Shown: piece by piece, positions 15,862-24,899 of the stretch
Numbering within the stretch: the first letter of the stretch is position 1
Layout of the letters: each line of letters opens with the position of its first letter
Assembly: GCF_022511585.1 (NCBI RefSeq)
Contig: NZ_JAKWBN010000001.1
Coordinates: forward strand, 358,269 to 422,268
Direction: 5' to 3'
Length of the DNA stretch: 64,000 nucleotides
From: Shimazuella soli
Lineage (GTDB): Bacteria > Bacillota > Bacilli > Thermoactinomycetales > Thermoactinomycetaceae
Notes under the pieces: model-generated
The model's database searches: none
What the model was told of the DNA's origin: nothing
The model's input: only the letters and a program-made list of their open reading frames with translations
Position numbers and translations under genes: made by a program

Positions 15862-15898
15862 AAGTACAACAAATAGATAAAAGGAGGCTTTTAAACCT

Positions 15899-16120
15899 TT
15901 GCGTATTGGTGAACTCGCTCAGCTAACAAAAGTAAGTCCTCGGGTATTACGATATTACGAAAAAAAGAAGTAAATTGCACCAACACGATTGATTAATGGT
16001 TATTGGGAATATAACTCCATGGCAATTCAACAAGTCAAAATAATTCAAGTTTACTTAAGTCTAGGATTTACTACAGACCAGATCTCCCCTTTTTTTGATC
16101 CTATGTATCACGAATTGTGA
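15899..16120 (+). pseudogene. truncated MerR-family regulator
   Basis: TTG start with AAGGAGG upstream gives LRIGELAQLTKVSPRVLRYY, the MerR winged HTH. TAA at 15971-15973 follows EKKK. The frame continues PTRLINGYWEYNS and YLSLGFTTDQISPFF, then stops at 16118-16120. The dimerisation helix and effector domain are missing. The promoter with its operator is still intact. It lies between the split sigK half and argH. Confidence 0.75.
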
Positions 16121-16155
16121 AGCGGGCATTGATCAAGTTATTATAAAAAGTTATG

Positions 16156-16190
16156 AAAAAACAGCAGGGATGAATCACTGCTGTTTTTAT
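16156..16190 (-). terminator. terminator of the argH operon
   Basis: AAAAACAGCAGTGATTC pairs with CTGCTGTTTTTT just beyond the argH stop on the minus strand. A sister hairpin follows the sigK half at 15351-15382. Confidence 0.6.
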
Positions 16191-16222
16191 AGGACTTGGT
16201 TATTTTAGAAAGAAGATATCAA

Positions 16223-17662
16223 TTAAGAATGTCTTGGTAACCAATTGCTTAACTGAGTTTGTTTTTTGTGTTTATGGACCCAATCTTTGTTTGTTTCTAT
16301 CCATTTTTGAAGTATATCTAATTGGAGTTCCACTTGATTTCGAGCAGTTCCACCTAAGACATTTCGTGCATTCACAACGGTTTCTACTTCAAGAGCATGA
16401 TATACATTTGATTCGATCAATGGGGAAAATTGTTTGAATTCCTCTATAGAAAGATCTGATAAGAATTTGTTTTTTGTGATGCAATAGAGAACAGCTTTCC
16501 CTACGATCTCGTGAGCCTCACGAAAGGGGATATTGATTCGGACTAGATAATCAGCTAAGTCAGTTGCATTGGCAAAATCATGTGTAACTGCTTTTTTCAT
16601 TTCCGCTTGATTGACATGCATACTCTCTATCATTGGTGCAAGTATTGTTAGTGCTCCTTTTAAAGTGGTGAGGGTATCAAACATACCTTCTTTATCATCT
16701 TGCATATCTTTGTTATACGTAAGTGGTAACCCTTTTAAAATAGTCAGCATACCCATAAGATGTCCATAAACTCGTCCTGTTTTACCGCGAATCAATTCAG
16801 CAACATCTGGATTCTTTTTTTGTGGCATAATGCTGGAACCTGTACAATATGCATCATCCAGTTCAATAAAAGAGAATTCTTGGCTACTCCAAATAACGAG
16901 TTCTTCGCAAAGACGGGAAAGATGCATCGCTTGTAGGGAAGCTTGAAATAGAAATTCTGCAAGGAAGTCTCGGTCACTCACTGCATCCATGCTGTTGCGG
17001 TAAACGTCATCAAAATGAAGTATACCAGCAACGTATTCTCGATCAATTGGAAAGGTGGTACCTGCTAATGCGCCTGCTCCAAGTGGGAGTATATTGATTC
17101 GTTTCCAATTATCTTGGATACGTTCAAAATCTCTTTGAAGCATATTTACATAAGCGAGTAAATGATGACTTAGGAGAACAGGTTGTGCTCGTTGCATATG
17201 AGTATAGCCTGGCATAACGGTATCCAGATGATTTTTTGCTTGGTTTAGAAGTGCAGTTTGAAGCAGAAGCGTTTGCTCTGCGACTTCAAGTGTTTTTCTT
17301 CGCAAATATAAATGTAAATCTAATGCTACTTGGTCATTCCTACTGCGTCCAGTGTGCAGTTTTCCAGCTAGAGGACCGATTTCTTCTCTTAACATTTTTT
17401 CGATATTCATATGAATATCTTCGTTTTCAATGGTGAAAGTATATTTTTCCTCTTGGATTCCCTCATATACTTGATGTAATCCGTCTATGATTTGTTTCAC
17501 TTCATTGTTATCAATGATTCCACATTTCCCTAACATTTGAATGTGAGCCAGACTTCCTACGATGTCTTCTTCCCATAATTGATAATCAAATGGAATAGAA
17601 GCTGTAAATTCTTCTACTAATTCATTGGTTTGTTTAGTAAAGCGTCCTCCCCAAAGTTTCAT
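16223..17662 (-). CDS. argH: argininosuccinate lyase
   Basis: 479 aa, splitting argininosuccinate into arginine and fumarate, the last step of arginine synthesis. Family motifs: KLWGGRF at the N-terminus, [11 protein letters not shown] (about residues 105-115), [10 protein letters not shown], and the fumarase/ASL signature [12 protein letters not shown] near residue 280 with the catalytic Ser. ATG at 17662 is preferred because AGAGGTGA lies just upstream. It ends the minus-strand cluster after the amino acid transporter genes. argG, its usual partner, is not in the window, so here the gene is tied to an amidinotransferase-family enzyme and uptake system rather than to an arg operon. Confidence 0.93.
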   Translation of the reverse strand: MKLWGGRFTKQTNELVEEFTASIPFDYQLWEEDIVGSLAHIQMLGKCGIIDNNEVKQIIDGLHQVYEGIQEEKYTFTIENEDIHMNIEKMLREEIGPLAGKLHTGRSRNDQVALDLHLYLRRKTLEVAEQTLLLQTALLNQAKNHLDTVMPGYTHMQRAQPVLLSHHLLAYVNMLQRDFERIQDNWKRINILPLGAGALAGTTFPIDREYVAGILHFDDVYRNSMDAVSDRDFLAEFLFQASLQAMHLSRLCEELVIWSSQEFSFIELDDAYCTGSSIMPQKKNPDVAELIRGKTGRVYGHLMGMLTILKGLPLTYNKDMQDDKEGMFDTLTTLKGALTILAPMIESMHVNQAEMKKAVTHDFANATDLADYLVRINIPFREAHEIVGKAVLYCITKNKFLSDLSIEEFKQFSPLIESNVYHALEVETVVNARNVLGGTARNQVELQLDILQKWIETNKDWVHKHKKQTQLSNWLPRHS

Positions 17663-17680
17663 CGCTTTCACCTCTCTTTA

Positions 17681-18409
17681 CTAATGATTTAGTACTTTAT
17701 TTAAGAAGTCTTTACCGCGATCACTTTGTGGCTGGGTGAAGAATTGTTCAGGCGGGGCTACTTCAACGACTTTCCCATCAGCCATAAACACGATTTGGTT
17801 ACAGATCTCACGAGCAAATCCCATTTCATGGGTAACGACTACCATGGTCATTCCTGTTGTCGCTAACTTTCGAATTGCATCTAATACTTCTTTAATCATT
17901 TCTGGATCAAGCGCAGAAGTAGGTTCATCAAATAACATAATTTTTGGATCCATAGCTAGTGCCCGGGCAATGGCTACCCGTTGTTGTTGCCCACCGGACA
18001 ACTGTCCGGGAAAGGAATCTACTTTGTTTCCAAGTCCTAACGAAGATAACAATTCTTTAGCACGTGTTTCTGCTTCTTTTTTAGAGACTTTTTTCACATA
18101 GATGGGAGAGTAGGATACATTTTGAAGTGCAGTGAGATGCGGATATAAATGAAAATTTTGGAAAACGAACCCTATTTCAGATCGTAATGTGTTGATATCT
18201 GTTTTTTTATCATGTACAGAGATCCCATCGACTAGAATTTGTCCTTCCTGAATTTCTTCTAATGCATTTATCGTTCGGATCAATGTACTTTTTCCAGCAC
18301 CACTTGGCCCGATTAAAGCAAAAATTTGTGACTTAGGTATTTCTAATTCTATATTATGGAGTACTTGATGCTTGCCATAGTATTTATTGACGTTTTGTAT
18401 GTTGATCAT
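17681..18409 (-). CDS. polar amino acid ABC transporter, ATP-binding protein
   Basis: 242 aa. Walker A GPSGAGKST (about residues 34-42), signature LSGGQQQR, Walker B IMLFDEPTSALDP and the switch His in VVVTHEM are all present, so the ATPase should work. The start is ATG at 18409 with GAGGATAT upstream; the longer frame to 18517 overlaps the permease. It belongs to the GlnQ/ArtP family and powers the permease encoded upstream. Gap to argH is 18 nt, supporting one transcript. Confidence 0.9.
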   Translation of the reverse strand: MINIQNVNKYYGKHQVLHNIELEIPKSQIFALIGPSGAGKSTLIRTINALEEIQEGQILVDGISVHDKKTDINTLRSEIGFVFQNFHLYPHLTALQNVSYSPIYVKKVSKKEAETRAKELLSSLGLGNKVDSFPGQLSGGQQQRVAIARALAMDPKIMLFDEPTSALDPEMIKEVLDAIRKLATTGMTMVVVTHEMGFAREICNQIVFMADGKVVEVAPPEQFFTQPQSDRGKDFLNKVLNH

Positions 18410-18423
18410 TGCATATCCTCCAT

Positions 18424-19083
18424 TTATTCTGCTACCTTGTATTTTTTCTCTAAAAATCGAATCACTTGGGAAATGATAAAGGTCATTGCAAAATAAAGCA
18501 AAGCGATAAATGTCCATACTTCCAAGGAACGAAAGGTGGTACCTACAATATTTTTTCCGGCTAAGGTTAGATCAGCTACCGATATGACAGAAACCAAGGA
18601 GGAATCTTTAATCAAGATAATAAACTGTGAAGCCATCGGCGGTAAGACTTTACGAAATGCTTGTGGAAGGATGATCAGTCTCATTGCGGTTATATAACTC
18701 ATTCCTGATGATCTTGCAGCTTCCATTTGTCCTCGTGGAACAGACTCAATTCCAGCACGAACAATTTCAGCGATAAACGAACCAGAAAAGAAAGCGAGGC
18801 CGACAATTGCGGACCAATAAGCACCTAAATGCAGAAACTGGTTAAGTACAAAATAAATCCAAAGCAGTAAGACCAAAAGAGGTACTCCACGAATAAATTC
18901 AATATAAGTAGTAGCTAGAAAAGAGATGAAATGATTTCGAGATATTCGCAGCAAACCAGCAAGGATGCCGATAGGGATACTAATTAATAGAGCTAGTGCA
19001 GAAATTTGAAGCGTTAACCAAAGTCCCTCGAGTATCGCATCCATATTCTGGGGGATGACGCTCCAATCCAAGTTATAGTCCAT
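18424..19083 (-). CDS. polar amino acid ABC transporter, permease (HisM/GlnP family)
   Basis: 219 aa with about five membrane helices and the EAA loop EAARSSGMSYITAMRLIILP that docks on the ATPase. ATG preceded by AGGAGG. Single-gene permease, so it acts as a homodimer. Lies between the binding protein and the ATPase genes. Confidence 0.9.
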   Translation of the reverse strand: MDYNLDWSVIPQNMDAILEGLWLTLQISALALLISIPIGILAGLLRISRNHFISFLATTYIEFIRGVPLLVLLLWIYFVLNQFLHLGAYWSAIVGLAFFSGSFIAEIVRAGIESVPRGQMEAARSSGMSYITAMRLIILPQAFRKVLPPMASQFIILIKDSSLVSVISVADLTLAGKNIVGTTFRSLEVWTFIALLYFAMTFIISQVIRFLEKKYKVAE

Positions 19084-19174
19084 AACTTCAGGTCCTCCTA
19101 ATATAAGTTAATTCATAGAATAGGAAGAGTATAGTTTCCCAGACTCTTCCTATTTAAAAGTGGCGAAAGGGGTA

Positions 19175-19993
19175 TTATTTCTTTTTCTCTATTTGATTCA
19201 TCCAATCAGTAGATTTAAACCATTTGTTAATGGATGCTAAATCGTCAGGACTATTTCGGTAGGATTCAAGGAATGAATTTAACCATTGAACTGTTTTTAA
19301 ATCATTTAATTTGACACCAATTCCTAAATTCTCGGAAGATATTAATCCACTTACTTGTTTTACTTTATTCGGATTCATATTGATAAACATTTTAACCGCA
19401 GGTTCATCGTAGATAATTCCATCTGCTTGTCCTTGTGTCATTGCCATACCAGCAGATGGGAAATCGGGATAGTCAACGACTTTTGCTTTTTTGAAAATTT
19501 GTTTTGCTAGTAGCGCACCTGTTGTTCCTTGAGAAACAGCAATCGTTTTTCCTGCTTGATCCAGCTGTTGATAGTTTGTTGTGGTAGAATCACTTGTTGG
19601 TACCATCAAAGCTTGTCCAGTTGCATAGTAAGGATTCGAAAAACTAACACTTAACGCGCGATCTCCACGAATGGTCATACCAGCGAGAATCATATCAATA
19701 TCGCCAGTTTGTAATGCTGGAATTAGTCCGCTGAATTCATATTGCTTAAACTCTACTTTTACATTTAGTGCTTTGCCAATAGCTCTAGCTAAATCCATAT
19801 CGTAACCGACGAAATTTCCTTTTTTATCTTTCATATCAAAGGGTAAGTATCCAGGGGCAGTACCGATCACCAGTGTCTTTTTCTTCACTATGTTATCAAT
19901 TGTCGATGCTTCATTAGAGCTGCCGTTTCCTCCGCTACAAGCTGTGAGCAAAACTAGAAAAAGAGAAATAATAAGTACGAGATACTTTTTCAT
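19175..19993 (-). CDS. amino acid ABC transporter, substrate-binding lipoprotein
   Basis: 272 aa. Lipoprotein signal peptide with lipobox LTAC (Cys about residue 19). The type II periplasmic fold shows PGYLPFDMKDKKGNFVGYDM, GDIDMILAGMTIRGDRA and the DEPA motif, typical of SBP_bac_3 proteins for polar amino acids. In such proteins the Arg and Asp of these motifs hold the ligand carboxylate and amine. Given the next genes, arginine or a derivative is a reasonable guess for the ligand, not a demonstrated one. Confidence 0.88.
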   Translation of the reverse strand: MKKYLVLIISLFLVLLTACSGGNGSSNEASTIDNIVKKKTLVIGTAPGYLPFDMKDKKGNFVGYDMDLARAIGKALNVKVEFKQYEFSGLIPALQTGDIDMILAGMTIRGDRALSVSFSNPYYATGQALMVPTSDSTTTNYQQLDQAGKTIAVSQGTTGALLAKQIFKKAKVVDYPDFPSAGMAMTQGQADGIIYDEPAVKMFINMNPNKVKQVSGLISSENLGIGVKLNDLKTVQWLNSFLESYRNSPDDLASINKWFKSTDWMNQIEKKK

Positions 19994-20023
19994 TTTTTAC
20001 AACAATCCTCTCTTTTGTTTTGA

Positions 20024-20974
20024 TTAAATGGAAAGGGGATTTCGCTTTAATGGGGCTGTCATACAGTGAATCGCTCCCCAGCCTTTCATAATCTCATCCA
20101 TTTTGACTTCGATTACTTTTATTCCGGCTTCTTCCATTTTCGCCTTTGTTTCAGGACTTCCTGTGGGTATAACTACTTTACCTGGTTCTAAAGCTACGAA
20201 ATTCACAGAAAAATTCGACTTTACTTCTTCTATGTTGGTAGCTTCCACAATCGTAAAATCTCGATCTAATAACGCTTTCACAACATCATAGGGAACTTGC
20301 CAAGGAAATAATACGGCTGTTTTTTTATCAGCGATATTTAAAAGTCCATCGATATGTGCATGGCCATATGGGATTGGGAAGTGAATAAAATCGGTTACAC
20401 CAATGTTTCTCAATTCACTTTCTACTTGTTTTGCCCCGGACTCATTAGCACGGGCCCCTGTTCCAATGATGACTGTATGACGGTCCACCCACATCAAACA
20501 AGCACCATCAAAAATACCATCACCATTTATGGTTTTAATAATGGGAACACCTAGCCTGCTCAATGCCGTAGCAGCGTATCGTTCTTCCCCGCGTCGAGCT
20601 TTGATTCCTGGTCGACAAACAATTGCCCCTTCTGGTGTCATAATGACTAAATCACGCATATATAGTGCATTTGGTCGATCATTTCGCATCTCTTCTGCAT
20701 AATGAACTTCGATGCCATTATCTCGATATATTTGGGCTAAGGCATCTTGTTCTTTTCGCGCATTCTCTGGGTTCATAGAAGCTTTCCAGCGGAAATCTTG
20801 GTAGTTCTCATTTGTTACAATTTCAATTTCGCTGCCAGGTCGTCTTAGTAAAACAGATCGTAAGCGTCCTACTTCTGAGTCACAATACCAATCTCCCCAT
20901 AATTCTTTTTTTTCATCGAAAAAAGAATTTTCAGGTGGAAACCATCGCTCGCCTTGAACATGAAATTTTGCCAA
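20024..20974 (-). CDS. amidinotransferase / arginine-deiminase-superfamily guanidine-modifying enzyme
   Basis: 316 aa from a TTG start with AGGAGG 6-7 nt upstream; the longer frame to 21058 has no such signal. Superfamily features are RPNALYMRDLVIMTPEGAIV, GDGIFDGACLMWVDRHTVII, catalytic His in GHAHIDGLL (about residue 207), and catalytic Cys in GWGAIHCMTAPL (about 303). Such enzymes attack guanidino groups: arginine to citrulline, dimethylarginine to citrulline, or amidine transfer. It is first in a minus-strand run with a polar amino acid ABC transporter and argH. That suggests import and processing of arginine or a modified arginine. Substrate not determined. Confidence 0.8.
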   Translation of the reverse strand: MAKFHVQGERWFPPENSFFDEKKELWGDWYCDSEVGRLRSVLLRRPGSEIEIVTNENYQDFRWKASMNPENARKEQDALAQIYRDNGIEVHYAEEMRNDRPNALYMRDLVIMTPEGAIVCRPGIKARRGEERYAATALSRLGVPIIKTINGDGIFDGACLMWVDRHTVIIGTGARANESGAKQVESELRNIGVTDFIHFPIPYGHAHIDGLLNIADKKTAVLFPWQVPYDVVKALLDRDFTIVEATNIEEVKSNFSVNFVALEPGKVVIPTGSPETKAKMEEAGIKVIEVKMDEIMKGWGAIHCMTAPLKRNPLSI

Positions 20975-21293
20975 GTACTTTCCTCCTAAAATTATTTTTA
21001 GAATTTTATATTTAAATGATTGTATATAATTATCATGGAAGAAGGTGCTTTTTGTCAATAATAATAAATATTCATAGATAATTTTACCAAAACGGATGGT
21101 GGAATTAATTGATTTGCGGTACTAAGAGGAGATATATTTAAATATTTATTTATAAATCGATAAAATGAAATGGGTTTCATGAATAAACATCCAATTAAAA
21201 AGATAAAAATATATAAAATGAAATATTTTATAAGGACATTTACATAGAAGAATATTTTTGGTAATTTAAGCAACACTAAATTCAGGTGATGAT

Positions 21294-21989
21294 ATGGACA
21301 AATACATGATGCAATTATTTTGGGAAGTACCCATTATCTTTATCGCATTATTGCTGTTAACAAGACTCCAAGGGAAAAAAGCAATCTCACAACTTACTTA
21401 TTTTGATTATATTACGGGGATTATTTTAGGGGATATTGCAGCAGTTCCTTTAGTGGATGAGGGTGTTCCAGTAACTAGAGCCTTGCTTTCTTTAGCATTA
21501 TTTGGAGGTCTTTCGATTCTGGCTTCTTACTTAGGTACAAAATTTCGGAATGTCCGTCTCTTAGCTGAAGGAGAACCTGTGACAATTATTAAAGATGGTA
21601 AAATTCTCGAAAAAAATATAGAGAGAATTCGTTTGGACCTTGATAATCTTCGCATGTTATTACGGAAAAAAGATGTTTTTTCCGTCGCGGATGTTGAATT
21701 TGCAGTGATGGAGACAGATGGATGTTTATCGGTTCTTAAAAAAACAGCACAAGGTACTCCAACTCGAAAGGATTTAGGTTTAAAAACAAAACAGGAAAAG
21801 CCGGGGATAGAAATTATTATTGATGGAGTATTCGATGAACAGAAATTAAAAGAAGCAAAGTTAACAAAAAAAGATGTACAAAATATATTAAAACAGCACA
21901 AGATCAAAGACATAAAAGAGGTAAGTTATATGGAGATTACCGGGGATGGAAAAGTGTATTTAGATCGCTATCATGATCAGCTTCACTAG
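21294..21989 (+). CDS. DUF421 (YetF-like) membrane protein
   Basis: 231 aa. Three N-terminal membrane helices (RLQGKKAISQLTYFDYITGI between helices 1 and 2) precede a cytoplasmic domain with TIIKDGKILEKNIER, LRKKDVFSVADVEFAVMETD and a terminal VYLDRYHDQLH. It starts at ATG after AGGTGAT. It is followed 82 bp downstream by a DUF1657 gene, so the pair encodes separately the two domains that are fused in the 2Duf-like protein at 24900. It is convergent with the SpoVA operon and shares its terminator. Probably a forespore inner-membrane protein, by analogy. Confidence 0.87.
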   Translation: MDKYMMQLFWEVPIIFIALLLLTRLQGKKAISQLTYFDYITGIILGDIAAVPLVDEGVPVTRALLSLALFGGLSILASYLGTKFRNVRLLAEGEPVTIIKDGKILEKNIERIRLDLDNLRMLLRKKDVFSVADVEFAVMETDGCLSVLKKTAQGTPTRKDLGLKTKQEKPGIEIIIDGVFDEQKLKEAKLTKKDVQNILKQHKIKDIKEVSYMEITGDGKVYLDRYHDQLH

Positions 21990-22071
21990 ATCACACTATT
22001 ACATGGAATATTTTTCACGTCTTTGCAAAAAATAATGATAGAAATTAAATTTTAAATAAAGGGTGAGCTTC

Positions 22072-22275
22072 ATGACAGTAGGAACAAAGATTCAACAAAC
22101 CATTGCAAGTGCAGAGTCAATCGCTGCAAGCTTAAAAGGATTTGCATTAGATACAGACAATCAACAAGCGAAACAAACCTATCAACAGCTATCTCAGCAA
22201 ATGGAAACAGTAGTTCAAGAGTTAAAAACACGTGAACAACAAATCATGAGTGAAGAGCCACAGTATAATCAATAA
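22072..22275 (+). CDS. DUF1657 small protein
   Basis: 67 aa, all helical: MTVGTKIQQTIASAESIAAS, then ALDTDNQQAKQTYQQLSQQM, ending with EEPQYNQ. ATG has GGGTGA 6 nt upstream. DUF1657 proteins are typical companions of SpoVA and DUF421 genes in spore-formers. A paralogue begins the opposite operon (25774-25980) and a fused copy forms the tail of the 2Duf-like protein. Confidence 0.85.
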   Translation: MTVGTKIQQTIASAESIAASLKGFALDTDNQQAKQTYQQLSQQMETVVQELKTREQQIMSEEPQYNQ

Positions 22276-22281
22276 CTTTCC

Positions 22282-22313
22282 AAAAGTCGTCTATCTGAGG
22301 ATAGTCGACTTTT
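22282..22313. terminator. bidirectional terminator between convergent spore operons
   Basis: AAAAGTCGTCTAT and ATAGTCGACTTTT form a stem with T/A tails on both sides. Confidence 0.7.
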
Positions 22314-22318
22314 ACCTT

Positions 22319-23029
22319 TTAATTTGTATAATTATTTTTGGTTTTGGGATGATGACCTTTTCCACTGTCCACATAAATACTTGATTCATAGTCCATTATG
22401 GATGCATATGTAACTTGACTTATATCAAGAAATCCTTTTTTTTGTAATTCTTGTTTTAGCCAATCTACATCTTTTTTAATTAATGACAAATTATGATGCT
22501 GTATCTTTCCGTCTATAACCAAAGAAAGCGCTAATCCATGATAATTTGCTTCTATCTTTAAATCGTTACGTGTTACAGGATAGTATTTTTCCCATGGAAA
22601 CACACTCACTGCACCTGTAGGTTCCAAAATGGCATATTGAATGGAGCGTATATCCGAGTATCCTTTAGAGCGAATGGTAGATAACAGTTCAGATAAAGAA
22701 AATTGACAACGCTGAAGATTTTCTTTCACGATTTTCCCATGCTTGATCAGAATGGTTGGTTCTCCTAGAATGAATTGATTTGTTCGCTGATAGAGTGTCA
22801 ACTTTCTAAATATCACATGTATAATGACAATCAAAGCAATGGCCAGTATGGTGCTAAATAAATCATCTACGATAATGGGTTGTGTTGCTAATGCAGCAAT
22901 AATGACAATAGCCATCAAATCATGGGGAGCAAGTTGACTTAATGTTGCTTTGCCCATTAACCGGATTGCTGCAATTGCAATGGTAAATAAGATAATAACC
23001 TTAACAATATATAGCAAGTCCATAACCAT
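22319..23029 (-). CDS. DUF421 membrane protein, last gene of the SpoVA-type operon
   Basis: 236 aa. N-terminal helices with RLMGKATLSQLAPHDLMAIV; cytoplasmic domain with ILIKHGKIVKENLQRCQFSL and IRSIQYAILEPTGAVSVF. More diverged from the other three DUF421 proteins of the window. It starts 1 nt after the SpoVAEb gene and is clearly co-transcribed. Function unknown beyond association with spore inner-membrane modules. Confidence 0.85.
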   Translation of the reverse strand: MVMDLLYIVKVIILFTIAIAAIRLMGKATLSQLAPHDLMAIVIIAALATQPIIVDDLFSTILAIALIVIIHVIFRKLTLYQRTNQFILGEPTILIKHGKIVKENLQRCQFSLSELLSTIRSKGYSDIRSIQYAILEPTGAVSVFPWEKYYPVTRNDLKIEANYHGLALSLVIDGKIQHHNLSLIKKDVDWLKQELQKKGFLDISQVTYASIMDYESSIYVDSGKGHHPKTKNNYTN

Positions 23030-23030
23030 C

Positions 23031-23381
23031 TTATCCTTTTGATTTGAATAGTAATGAAGCTAAGAAAGCAAACACGATAGCTGAAGATATTCCAGCACTT
23101 GTCACCTCGAAGATACCCGTTATTACCCCGACAAAACCATCTTTAGAAGCCTCTGCAAGTGCACCATGTACCAAAGCATTGCCAAAACTGGTAATGGGAA
23201 CGGTTGCACCTGCACCTGCGAAATCAATGAGAGGTTTATACCAACCTAATCCGCCTAAAATGGCACCAACCACCACTAAAGTACTGGTGGTATGAGCAGG
23301 TGTGAGTTTGAATCCATCCATCATAAGCTGACCAATAACACAGATCAGTCCTCCAATAACAAATGACCATAAAAAAATCAC
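23031..23381 (-). CDS. spoVAE: stage V sporulation protein AEb
   Basis: 116 aa, three to four membrane helices, with GQLMMDGFKLTPAHTTSTLV, GATVPITSFGNALVHGALAE and GIFEVTSAGISSAIVFAFLA. These are characteristic of SpoVAEb, a component of the channel that moves dipicolinic acid into the forespore and out at germination. The start overlaps the spoVAD stop by 4 nt, as in most spoVA operons. Confidence 0.93.
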   Translation of the reverse strand: MIFLWSFVIGGLICVIGQLMMDGFKLTPAHTTSTLVVVGAILGGLGWYKPLIDFAGAGATVPITSFGNALVHGALAEASKDGFVGVITGIFEVTSAGISSAIVFAFLASLLFKSKG

Positions 23382-24397
23382 TGTGACCTTCCGCCTCCTT
23401 CTGCTTCAAAGGCTACTGCATGTGCAATACAGGGTATGCTTTCTTTTTGCTGATAACTGATGGGTGATAGCAAAGCCCCTGTTGCCACTACTAATACTTT
23501 ATGAAGTTCTCCTCTACGCATACGGTTGAGAATATGTCCAAATACAACACAAGCAGCACAAGCACAGCCGCTTGCACCCGCTAACACAGGTTGATCTTCC
23601 CGATAAATTAATAACCCACAATCTCCAAACTTATCTTCTGCGACTTTTAAGCCATGTTTTTTTAATAGATCAGCAGCTATACGGTGTCCGATCTTTCCTA
23701 GATCACCTGTTAAAATCAAATCGTAAGCGGAAGCAGTTATATTTAAATCCCGGAAGTGTGCTTCTATCGTATCTACAGCTGCCGGTGCCATCGCTACTCC
23801 CATGTTAAATGGATCTTGAATTCCCATATCTACAACACGTCCGACTGTAGCAGAAGTCACCTTTATGCCTGTTTTTTCTGAAGTAACCACTGCTGCTCCA
23901 GCACCTGTTACTGTCCATTGGGCAGTTGGTGGTTTTTGGGAACCATATTCAGTAGGATAACGAAATTGCTTTTCGACGGAAGCATTATGACTAGATGTTC
24001 CTACTAGTACACGTTTTGCATAGCCACCATCTACTAATAGTGAACCTAAAGCAAGGCTTTCCATCGAAGTAGAACATGCCCCAAACAAGCCTAGATAGGG
24101 TATTGTTAAAGTGCGAGCCGAAAAATTGCTGGAAATTACTTGGTTCATAAGATCTCCAGCTAAATAAAATTGCATGTCATCTTTTTTATATCCAGCTTTA
24201 TCAATCGCTTTTTCACAAGCTTGTTCCAATAGTTTTTTTTCAGCCTTTTCAAAACTATCTTCTCCAAGCCACAAGTCACCATGTAGAATATCAAAATCAT
24301 CGGCTAGAGGACCCTGAGCCTCAAAAGGGCCTCCAACGGCGGCGGAAGCGGAAATATAAGGAGTATTGGGAAATACCCAAGTTCTACCTTGTAACAC
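23378..24397 (-). CDS. spoVAD: stage V sporulation protein AD
   Basis: 339 aa with a thiolase/ketosynthase-like fold: GACSTSMESLALGSLLVDGG, TGAGAAVV and the C-terminal CIAHAVAFEAEGG. GTG start after AGGAGGAT, adjacent to the spoVAC stop. SpoVAD is the soluble dipicolinate-binding part of the SpoVA channel on the spore inner membrane. Confidence 0.95.
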   Translation of the reverse strand: MLQGRTWVFPNTPYISASAAVGGPFEAQGPLADDFDILHGDLWLGEDSFEKAEKKLLEQACEKAIDKAGYKKDDMQFYLAGDLMNQVISSNFSARTLTIPYLGLFGACSTSMESLALGSLLVDGGYAKRVLVGTSSHNASVEKQFRYPTEYGSQKPPTAQWTVTGAGAAVVTSEKTGIKVTSATVGRVVDMGIQDPFNMGVAMAPAAVDTIEAHFRDLNITASAYDLILTGDLGKIGHRIAADLLKKHGLKVAEDKFGDCGLLIYREDQPVLAGASGCACAACVVFGHILNRMRRGELHKVLVVATGALLSPISYQQKESIPCIAHAVAFEAEGGGRSQ

Positions 24398-24880
24398 TTA
24401 AAATCCTCCTAAAAACTGTGAAATAACCACTTTTATAATTCCGATTACAAATGCAGCAAATACGCCAAAAACAATGACTGAACCCGCTAATTTAAACATA
24501 TTTCCTCCGACTCCAAGTACATATCCTTCTGAGCGATGCTCGATTGCCGCAGATGCCATTGCATTTGCAAAGCCTGTAACAGGAATAGCGGTACCAGCAC
24601 CTGCTTTTTGTGCGATATGATCATATACTCCTAAAGCCGTTAGCAATACAGAGAGGAAGATGAGAGTAGCGACAGTAGGGTCACCAGCTGTTTCTTTCGT
24701 AAAGCCAAAATATTTAATGTAAAATGTGGAAATCAATTGTCCAAGGAGGCATATAGCACCTCCATAAAAAAATGCACGAACACAATTTTTAACGATTGGC
24801 CGTTTTGGTTCTCTTTGTTTCGCAAAATCTTGGTATTCTTGTTGTACTGGTGTCAATTTCTTTTTCTTTTTATTGGACAT
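24398..24880 (-). CDS. spoVAC: stage V sporulation protein AC
   Basis: 160 aa. A Lys-rich N-terminus is followed by four to five membrane helices, with CVRAFFYGGAICLLGQLIS, GAGTAIPVTGFANAMASAAI and SEGYVLGVGGNMFKLAGSVI. SpoVAC is the membrane, mechanosensitive-like component of the dipicolinate channel. ATG at 24880 is chosen (CGGAGTG upstream). Confidence 0.94.
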   Translation of the reverse strand: MSNKKKKKLTPVQQEYQDFAKQREPKRPIVKNCVRAFFYGGAICLLGQLISTFYIKYFGFTKETAGDPTVATLIFLSVLLTALGVYDHIAQKAGAGTAIPVTGFANAMASAAIEHRSEGYVLGVGGNMFKLAGSVIVFGVFAAFVIGIIKVVISQFLGGF

Positions 24881-24899
24881 GTTGATCACTCCGTTTTTT

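Noticed and set aside
20975-21060. ArgR box upstream of the amidinotransferase gene
   Set aside because: AT-rich stretches loosely resemble ARG boxes, but no convincing 18-bp dyad could be defined.
21055-21276. 73-codon minus-strand ORF
   Set aside because: AT-rich, Phe/Ile/Leu-rich chance frame in the intergenic region without start signal.
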